DNA of 9,668 nucleotides, from contig JACQWU010000083.1 of assembly GCA_016209155.1 (NCBI GenBank), positions 1 through 9,668 of the forward strand, written 5' to 3'. This DNA comes from Candidatus Desantisiibacteriota bacterium. GTDB lineage: Bacteria; JACRDZ01. A model generated the notes under the pieces. It saw nothing but the letters and a program-made list of their open reading frames with translations, ran no database searches and was not told the DNA's origin. Both the position numbers and the translations under genes were made by a program. This document shows, piece after piece, positions 4,734 through 9,668 of the stretch (positions are counted from its first letter, which is position 1; the number at the start of each line of letters is the position of its first letter).

Positions 4734-6356
4734 ATGAAAAATAAATTAGAGCAACAACCTTTAGAAGTTATTCTTGATAAAATGAATCCAGTAACAGATA
4801 AACAAAAAGAACAATTTAAAAAATTTAAAATATATTTTTGTTTTTTTGTTGGTTTTATTGACAATATATTCCAAAATGAATTAAAAAAACTTGACTTTAA
4901 AAATGTTGAGGAAATTTATTCATTTACTAAATTAGAAGAAAGTATTGGTTGTTTTCATAAAGCATCGACAATATTTGAGCCACAAGAAAGAATTGATTTT
5001 ATGAATTTAGCTGAAAAAATCGGTATTCAACTTTTGCAACAAAAGAAAATTGAAAAAAATTGGACGGATGAAATAGTAAAAGAACGAAGTTTAGGTTATG
5101 GAAACTCACAAAAACTTATTGTCTTTTTCTATAATACGCCAACCTCAACTTTGCCAATCCTATGGGAAAAAGGAACATACAATGGTAAAGAATGGTTAAA
5201 ACCTACCAAGAGAAATATTTTTGATAACAAAACTTTATTTAGAGAAATTCGCGAGTTAATTCTTTCAGCGAGAAACACTGTTGTAAGAAATGTTGATACC
5301 ATTCAGGTTATTACGAGTTTTGAGATTGGCCGCAGAATTGTGGAGTATGAACAAAAAGGTGCCTTTCGAGCTGAATATGGTAAAGAACTTTTGGTCAATC
5401 TTTCCCGCAGCTTAACAGCAGAGTTCGGGACAGGTTTTTCTGATCGGAATTTACGAAATATGCGTAAATTTTATTTAGTCTATCAAGACCGATCCCCTCA
5501 CATTTGGCAGATGGCATCTGCCAAATTGATTGAAGGACAAAAAAGTCAGACTATGTCGGACCAATTCAAGGATGTTCAGGTTCCCGGAATTTCGCAGATA
5601 CCATCTGCCAAATCAGGAAAACTGATATTTGGTCTTAGCTGGTCCCAATATGTTTTCCTTATCGGGATTAAAGACGATAATACCCGCAGTTTTTATGAAA
5701 TAGAAGCGGAAAATAATGGATGGACATTGCCTGAGCTCACGCGTCAATTTAACTCTGGACTCTATGAACGATTGGCATTGAGCCGTGATAAAGAAGGTGT
5801 TCGGAAATTAGCAAAGGAAGGCCAAGTTATCACAAAGTCTGAGGATTTGTTGAAAGAACCGTACGTCTTGGAATTTCTTGGTCTTGAGGAAAAATCAAAA
5901 TATTCAGAATTCGATTTGGAATCTGCGATTATTGACAAGATTGAGCAGTTTCTTCTTGAACTTGGCAAAGGGTTTCTTTTTGAGGCGCGACAGAAAAGAT
6001 TTACTTTTGACGAGGATCATTTTTTTGTCGATCTTGTTTTTTATAACCGCTTGCTTAATTGTTATGTTTTAATTGATCTTAAAATTGGCAAAATAACGCA
6101 TCAAGATTTAGGACAAATGCAGATGTATGTTAATTATTTTGACCGATATGTGAAAACAGAAAAAGAAAGCTCAACTATCGGAATTATTCTTTGCCGCAAA
6201 AATCGCGAAGCCATGGTTGAAATTACACTTCCAAAAGACGCTAACATTCACGCGAAAGAATACCGACTATATCTGCCGTCAAAGGAAGAGCTAAAACGCA
6301 AACTTCTCGATTGGACAAGCGGGAAGGATGTATTGGTAAAAAATGAACAAAGTTGA
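4734..6356 (+). CDS. YhcG/DUF1016 PD-(D/E)XK nuclease with an unusual N-terminal domain
   Basis: 540 aa. Residues 1-160 are unrecognised. Residues 165-350 match the DUF1016 N-terminal domain (LFREIRELILSARNTVVRNV, SFEIGRRIVEYEQKG, FSDRNLRNMRKFYLVYQ, LSWSQY, FYEIEAENNGW). Residues 373-520 are the nuclease: EFLGL, ESAI and IEQFLLELGKGFLFEARQ, then FFVDLVFYN with D433, IDLK with D448 and K450, GQMQMYVNYFDRY with Q461/Q463, and TIGIILCRKNREAM. These give a plausible complete active site. Family members are common in defence and restriction-linked islands (known); the substrate here is unknown. The usual family start lies near residue 165, so the N-terminus is a fusion. It is also far richer in A+T (8 of 60 G+C at 4801-4860 against 27 of 60 at 5701-5760). 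Start: GGTGA (4722-4726) seven bases before the ATG. The linker at 255-300 carries repeats. Confidence 0.85.
   Translation: MKNKLEQQPLEVILDKMNPVTDKQKEQFKKFKIYFCFFVGFIDNIFQNELKKLDFKNVEEIYSFTKLEESIGCFHKASTIFEPQERIDFMNLAEKIGIQLLQQKKIEKNWTDEIVKERSLGYGNSQKLIVFFYNTPTSTLPILWEKGTYNGKEWLKPTKRNIFDNKTLFREIRELILSARNTVVRNVDTIQVITSFEIGRRIVEYEQKGAFRAEYGKELLVNLSRSLTAEFGTGFSDRNLRNMRKFYLVYQDRSPHIWQMASAKLIEGQKSQTMSDQFKDVQVPGISQIPSAKSGKLIFGLSWSQYVFLIGIKDDNTRSFYEIEAENNGWTLPELTRQFNSGLYERLALSRDKEGVRKLAKEGQVITKSEDLLKEPYVLEFLGLEEKSKYSEFDLESAIIDKIEQFLLELGKGFLFEARQKRFTFDEDHFFVDLVFYNRLLNCYVLIDLKIGKITHQDLGQMQMYVNYFDRYVKTEKESSTIGIILCRKNREAMVEITLPKDANIHAKEYRLYLPSKEELKRKLLDWTSGKDVLVKNEQS
5502..5526 (+). repeat. Perfect palindrome in the YhcG linker, copy 1
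   Basis: The arms ATTTGGCAGATG (5502-5513) and CATCTGCCAAAT (5515-5526) are exact reverse complements around a single G. It is read in frame as part of IWQMASAKL, residues 257-265. Confidence 0.85.
5589..5613 (+). repeat. Degenerate second copy of the 25-nt palindrome
   Basis: It is identical to copy 1 at 22 of 25 positions and keeps the right arm CATCTGCCAAAT exactly. It starts 87 nt (29 codons) after copy 1, so it stays in phase and encodes ISQIPSAKS (residues 286-294). Confidence 0.8.
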
Positions 6357-6399
6357 TTTTTTAGAATTTATTAAATTTTAGCTGGAAATTATTGTAGTT

Positions 6400-6427
6400 T
6401 TGATGTATATATATTCTTTACTATATT
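6400..6427 (+). promoter_or_regulatory. Possible sigma70-type promoter of the efp-hisBH operon
   Basis: TTGATG (6400-6405), a 16-nt spacer and TATATT (6422-6427), followed by the efp Shine-Dalgarno about 15 nt later. The match is moderate and the region is AT-rich, so chance similarity is possible. Confidence 0.35.
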
Positions 6428-6453
6428 AAAAAGAATTGAAAGGGGATTTTTTT

Positions 6454-7026
6454 ATGATTGATACTGCGGATTTTAAAAACGGGATGAAACTTGAACTTGA
6501 TGGGGTGCTTTATGAAATTGTTTATTTTCAGCATGCGCGTACAGCTCAAAGAAGAGCTTTTGTAAGGACTAAACTAAAAAGTTTATCCACAGGTTCAGTA
6601 GTTGAAAAAACTTTTGCTGCCGGAGAAAAATTTCCGGATCCTGATTACTCAGAACACAATATGCAATTTTTATTTCAAAGCGGTGATGATTATACTTTTA
6701 TGGATACACGCAATTATGAGCAAATAGTAATTAAGAAAAATCAATTAGGTGACGCATGGAAATATTTTCATGAGAGCATTGAAGTTGCTGTGCAGTTTCA
6801 TAAAGGAGTAACAATAGGAGTTAGATTGCCTATTACAGTTGTATTTAAGGTAATAGAGACTGAACCCTCATTCCGCGGGGACACTGTTTCAGGAGGAGGC
6901 AAACCCGCAAAAATAGAGACAGGAGTTATGATTTCAGTCCCTGTATTTGTCAATATCGGAGATTTGATAAAGATAGATACACGTACAGGTGAATATATAG
7001 AAAGAGTAAAAGATAAGGATAAATAA
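6454..7026 (+). CDS. efp: Elongation factor P with a non-canonical tip loop
   Basis: 190 aa, close to the family's 185-190. EF-P binds between the ribosomal P and E sites and relieves stalling at polyproline. The N-terminal KOW-like domain (1-62) is followed by two OB domains (about 65-128 and 129-190). The C-terminal signature is GDTVSGGGKPAKIETGVMIS, then GDLIKIDTRTGEYIERV. In the tip loop the usual KPGKG is replaced: QHARTAQRRAF spans residues 26-36, and Q32 falls where E. coli has the modified Lys34, with R33 and R34 next to it. Neither the Lys nor the Arg modification signature is present. Start: GAAAGGGGA (6438-6446) seven bases before ATG 6454; a longer frame from TTG 6436 would run through that site. 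The stop overlaps the hisB ATG by one base. No EF-P modification gene (epmA, epmB, earP) is in the window. Confidence 0.95.
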   Translation: MIDTADFKNGMKLELDGVLYEIVYFQHARTAQRRAFVRTKLKSLSTGSVVEKTFAAGEKFPDPDYSEHNMQFLFQSGDDYTFMDTRNYEQIVIKKNQLGDAWKYFHESIEVAVQFHKGVTIGVRLPITVVFKVIETEPSFRGDTVSGGGKPAKIETGVMISVPVFVNIGDLIKIDTRTGEYIERVKDKDK

Positions 7027-7610
7027 TGCGAAAAGCATCTATAACCCGTAATACGAAAGAGACTCAGATTACTTTAAAAATTAATCTTGACGGTAAAGGT
7101 AAATCAAAAATAGATACTGGAGTCCCTTTCATTGATCACATGCTTAATCTTTTTACCTGTCATGGTTATTTTGATTTGGAAATAAAAGCAAAGGGTGATC
7201 TGAATGTTGATTGTCATCATACGGTTGAGGATATAGGAATTTGCCTTGGGAAAGCGTTATCTCTTGCTTTGAAAGATAAAAAAAAGATTACCCGCTATGG
7301 AATGGCCGTTATTCCAATGGATGAAACACTTGTTCTTGTAAGTGTTGACATAAGCGGAAGATCTTATCTTGGTTATAAACTACCTCATAAAAAAGGGAAA
7401 ATAGGTAATTTTGATCTGGAAATGATTGAAGAATTTTATAGAAGTGTTGTGAATAATTCTGAAATCACATTGCATATTCAAGCCCTTGCGGGAAATAATT
7501 TGCATCATCTGGCAGAAGCAACTTTCAAAGCTTTTGCCCGCGCTTTATCTCAAGCTGTATCAATTAATCCGCGCTCAAAAAACATTCCCTCCACAAAAGG
7601 GATATTGTAA
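7026..7610 (+). CDS. hisB: Imidazoleglycerol-phosphate dehydratase (monofunctional HisB)
   Basis: 194 aa, the length of the stand-alone enzyme (EC 4.2.1.19), which converts imidazole glycerol phosphate to imidazole acetol phosphate in histidine synthesis. The Mn-binding motifs are present: FIDHML at 35-40 with D37 and H38, DCHHTVED at 62-69 with H64, H65 and E68, and LHHLAEATFKAFARAL at 159-174 with H160, H161 and E164. IPMDET (96-101) and the C-terminal PSTKG are also conserved. There is no fused phosphatase domain. The ATG shares a base with the efp stop (TAATG), and AAGGAT (7015-7020) serves as ribosome binding site within efp, so translation is probably coupled. Confidence 0.95.
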   Translation: MRKASITRNTKETQITLKINLDGKGKSKIDTGVPFIDHMLNLFTCHGYFDLEIKAKGDLNVDCHHTVEDIGICLGKALSLALKDKKKITRYGMAVIPMDETLVLVSVDISGRSYLGYKLPHKKGKIGNFDLEMIEEFYRSVVNNSEITLHIQALAGNNLHHLAEATFKAFARALSQAVSINPRSKNIPSTKGIL

Positions 7611-7640
7611 TACCTGAATCTTGTACTTCAGATTCAGGTA
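7611..7640 (+). promoter_or_regulatory. Intercistronic hairpin between hisB and hisH
   Basis: TACCTGAATCT (7611-7621) pairs perfectly with AGATTCAGGTA (7630-7640) around an 8-nt loop, directly after the hisB stop. The T tract that follows is short and interrupted, so a strong terminator is unlikely. An mRNA-stability or processing element, or partial attenuation, fits better. Confidence 0.6.
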
Positions 7641-7666
7641 ATAACATATTTTTCAGGAGTAAATCA

Positions 7667-8275
7667 ATGATTGCAATAATAGATTACGGGGTAGGTAACC
7701 TGCGAAGCGTTCAAAAAGCGTTTGAGATAAATGGATATGAAACCCTGATTACAAATGATATTGAAATTATAAACAAAAGCAGTGGCGTAATTCTGCCCGG
7801 TGTGGGGGCATTTGGGCAGGCAATGAATGAACTTGTAAAAACAGGACTTGATAGAGCTGTACATGAAAATATAAAATCGGGTAAACCTTTTCTTGGAATA
7901 TGTCTGGGGATGCAGCTTCTTTTTTCTCTGAGTGAAGAATTTGGCATGACAAAAGGGCTTGATATTATTTCCGGAAAAGTTAAAAAATTTACCGGTAAAT
8001 TAAAAATACCTCACATGGGATGGAATAAAATAGAATTTAACCAGGACTGTCCTATCTTAAAAGATGTACCTCCGGGATCGTATATGTACTTTGTACACTC
8101 ATATTATGTTGTCCCGGATAATCCCTCCTATATCGGAGCCACAACTGAATATGGAGTAAAATTCACAAGTTTAATCTGGCACGACAATGTTTTTGCATGC
8201 CAGTTTCATCCTGAAAAAAGTCAGGATATAGGATTAAATATAATAAAAAATTTTGGCTCTATTTGTTTATCATAA
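7667..8275 (+). CDS. hisH: Imidazole glycerol phosphate synthase, glutaminase subunit HisH
   Basis: 202 aa, typical length. It is a class I glutamine amidotransferase that supplies ammonia to HisF for synthesis of imidazole glycerol phosphate and AICAR. The N-terminus IDYGVGNLRSVQKAF, the oxyanion strand LPGVGAFG (43-50), the nucleophile elbow GICLGMQLL with Cys79, PHMGWN (115-120), YFVHSYY and FHPEKSQ with His181 and Glu183 complete the catalytic triad. Start: AGGAG (7655-7659) seven bases before the ATG. It follows hisB in the same operon. The HisF partner is not in the window and must lie elsewhere. Confidence 0.95.
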   Translation: MIAIIDYGVGNLRSVQKAFEINGYETLITNDIEIINKSSGVILPGVGAFGQAMNELVKTGLDRAVHENIKSGKPFLGICLGMQLLFSLSEEFGMTKGLDIISGKVKKFTGKLKIPHMGWNKIEFNQDCPILKDVPPGSYMYFVHSYYVVPDNPSYIGATTEYGVKFTSLIWHDNVFACQFHPEKSQDIGLNIIKNFGSICLS

Positions 8276-8299
8276 ATTTAAAAATATTCAAGGATAAAC

Positions 8300-9481
8300 A
8301 TGCTGTTTAAAAAATTTTTAATTACACTTCTGTTTTTGCTTATTATTATTTTTCCAATTATAAATTATGCGGGGACTGTTTATATTGATGAAATAATTAC
8401 CTCTAATCCTGCAAATGCAACAGTTAAATTTTTTTATTATTTACCGGATAAAATTTTAAAAATCAATTCTAAAGCTAATGTATTGGTTTGTGTGGGCGGG
8501 CTGGATAGTTCAGGTGATCAGTTTATGACTGATACATGGAAAAATTTTGCGGATAAAGTTGGATATATTATCCTTGCTCCGTATTTTCGTTTTAATAATG
8601 ATGATTGGCTAAATGGAACCAGTTATCAATATCCTTACTCATGGTCCGGAGAAGCTTTAATAAATATGTTAGATAAAATAAATACAACTACTCCGTATCA
8701 ATTATATATGTTTGGATTTTCTGCCGGAGCTCAATTTGTTCATCGTTTTGCTTTATTGTACCCTGAAATAACAATCGCAGTTCATGCTCATGCGGCCGGA
8801 GAATATACTTATCCGCAAAAAAAAATAAATACTCACTTTTTAATTTCCGTCGGGCAGAATGATACAGATCGATTGCCCAAAGCGCAAAATTTTTATGATC
8901 AGTGTGTTTATTTAAAAATCCGGGCTGAATTAATTATATATCCAAACCTTGGACATGCATTAACACAAAAACAAATAGATGACGGGCAAAATTTTTTAAT
9001 CCCAAATCAACCTCCAATTGCAAATAATGATTCTAAAGTGGTTAAAGGCACTGCTCAAACAATAATTGATGTACTCGCAAATGATATAGACCCGGATGGT
9101 GATAAAATATCAATAAAAGAAGTTGCAAATGGAGCAAACGGTACAGTAATGAATAATGGAGATGGAACAGTAACATATACTGCAAATTCAAATTTGAAAG
9201 GGATCGATAGTTTTTTATACATCATAGCTGATGAGGAAGATTCATATGATACAGGAATTGTCAACATAACTATTGTTCCGGTAGTACCGGGTAATAATGA
9301 CCCGGTAGCAAATGATGATTTTGTACCAATAGATTATGATACTTCAGTTATAATTGATTTACTTGAGAATGACACTGATATAGATGGCGATCTTTTAACG
9401 GTTATAGAAGTTGCAGAAAGTACAAACGGCATGGTAATAAATAATGGGGGATGGAACAATAACCTATACTCCGGTGATTAA
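8300..9481 (+). CDS. Secreted alpha/beta-hydrolase with C-terminal Ig/cadherin-like repeats, frame interrupted
   Basis: 393 codons before a premature stop; the real protein is longer. A signal peptide occupies residues 1-24 (KK, a long hydrophobic core LITLLFLLIIIFPII, then NYA before GTV). The hydrolase domain (about 27-235) has VLVCVGGLDSSGDQF, the nucleophile elbow GFSAG with Ser141, a probable acid in VGQNDTDRL (Asp188 or Asp190) and His219 in LGHALT. This looks like an esterase or depolymerase; the substrate is unknown. Two Ig/cadherin-like (Big_9-type) repeats follow, at 238-326 (PPIANNDSKVVKG, LANDIDPDGDKI, NNGDGTVTYT) and from 334 (DPVANDD, LENDTDIDGDLL). The reading frame breaks at the G5 run 9446-9450. 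Start: AGGATA just before ATG 8300, 24 bp after hisH. Its place behind hisH may be incidental. Confidence 0.8.
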   Translation: MLFKKFLITLLFLLIIIFPIINYAGTVYIDEIITSNPANATVKFFYYLPDKILKINSKANVLVCVGGLDSSGDQFMTDTWKNFADKVGYIILAPYFRFNNDDWLNGTSYQYPYSWSGEALINMLDKINTTTPYQLYMFGFSAGAQFVHRFALLYPEITIAVHAHAAGEYTYPQKKINTHFLISVGQNDTDRLPKAQNFYDQCVYLKIRAELIIYPNLGHALTQKQIDDGQNFLIPNQPPIANNDSKVVKGTAQTIIDVLANDIDPDGDKISIKEVANGANGTVMNNGDGTVTYTANSNLKGIDSFLYIIADEEDSYDTGIVNITIVPVVPGNNDPVANDDFVPIDYDTSVIIDLLENDTDIDGDLLTVIEVAESTNGMVINNGGWNNNLYSGD

Positions 9482-9668
9482 AAGCAGCGGGATAGATAGT
9501 TTTTCTTATACTATAACTGATGATAAAGGCGGATTTGATACAGGAACAATTAATATAACTATTAAAGTAAATGTTGAACCAATTGCTAATGCAGGGGAAG
9601 ATCAATCAGTTAATACCGGCACACAGGTAACAATTAATGGTACATTAAGTTCTGATCCAAATGGAGAT
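9447..9668 (+). pseudogene. Frameshifted continuation of the repeat-bearing hydrolase, cut by the window edge
   Basis: Removing one G at 9446-9450 restores NNGDGTITYTP, which matches NNGDGTVTYTA of the first repeat, then SSGIDSFSYTITDDKGGFDT and GTINITIKV complete the second repeat. A third domain begins EPIANAGEDQSVNTGTQ, the typical start of a PKD/Ig-type module, and is still open at 9668. The frame at the right edge is therefore coding. Whether the break is real or an error cannot be told from one sequence. Confidence 0.75.

Noticed and set aside
6357-6395. Rho-independent terminator after the YhcG gene
   Set aside because: Only a short AT stem is present, with no GC-rich hairpin before the T runs.
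6436-6453. Longer start (TTG 6436) for efp
   Set aside because: It would run through the Shine-Dalgarno of ATG 6454, and the 190-aa form has the family length.

Overview
The window comes from an AT-rich bacterial genome. The efp, hisB and hisH genes, the Shine-Dalgarno starts and a Sec-type signal peptide fit a bacterium. Nothing in the sequence fixes a phylum, and an uncultivated lineage is only a guess.

Left half, about 1-3600, minus strand: a decaying defence-type island in which all genes point the same way. In transcription order it holds the C-terminal tail of a helicase-like protein (3373-3600), then a DUF4062 / GHKL-ATPase / winged-helix protein broken by an in-frame TAA beside a 16-nt poly-A run and by a 1-nt frameshift (1883-3357). 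Next comes a 680-bp gene-free stretch with three arrays of short direct repeats, then the last part of a YhcG/DUF1016 nuclease with a frameshift (1260-1440), and finally an intact SIR2-like protein (16-1200). Only the SIR2 gene is undamaged.

Middle, 3697-6356, plus strand: a SWIM zinc-finger protein whose start is best placed at 3697, a short region with coding-like remains, and a second, intact YhcG/DUF1016 PD-(D/E)XK nuclease. This nuclease carries an unrecognised, AT-rich N-terminal domain of about 160 residues. Its variable linker holds two in-phase copies of a 25-nt element, one of them a perfect palindrome.

Right half, 6454-9668, plus strand: housekeeping genes in a tight operon. An elongation factor P gene overlaps hisB by one base, and hisH follows after a hairpin. 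The EF-P tip loop has lost the usual PGKG/PGRG modification motif and reads TAQR. Then comes a secreted alpha/beta-hydrolase followed by Ig/cadherin-like repeats. A 1-nt insertion at a G5 run interrupts its frame, and it runs off the right edge.

Two themes stand out. One is defence-related families with variable, repeat-rich linkers and heavy decay, next to one intact SIR2 effector. The other is a series of frame breaks that mostly sit at homopolymers, so some of the apparent decay could be sequencing or assembly error.
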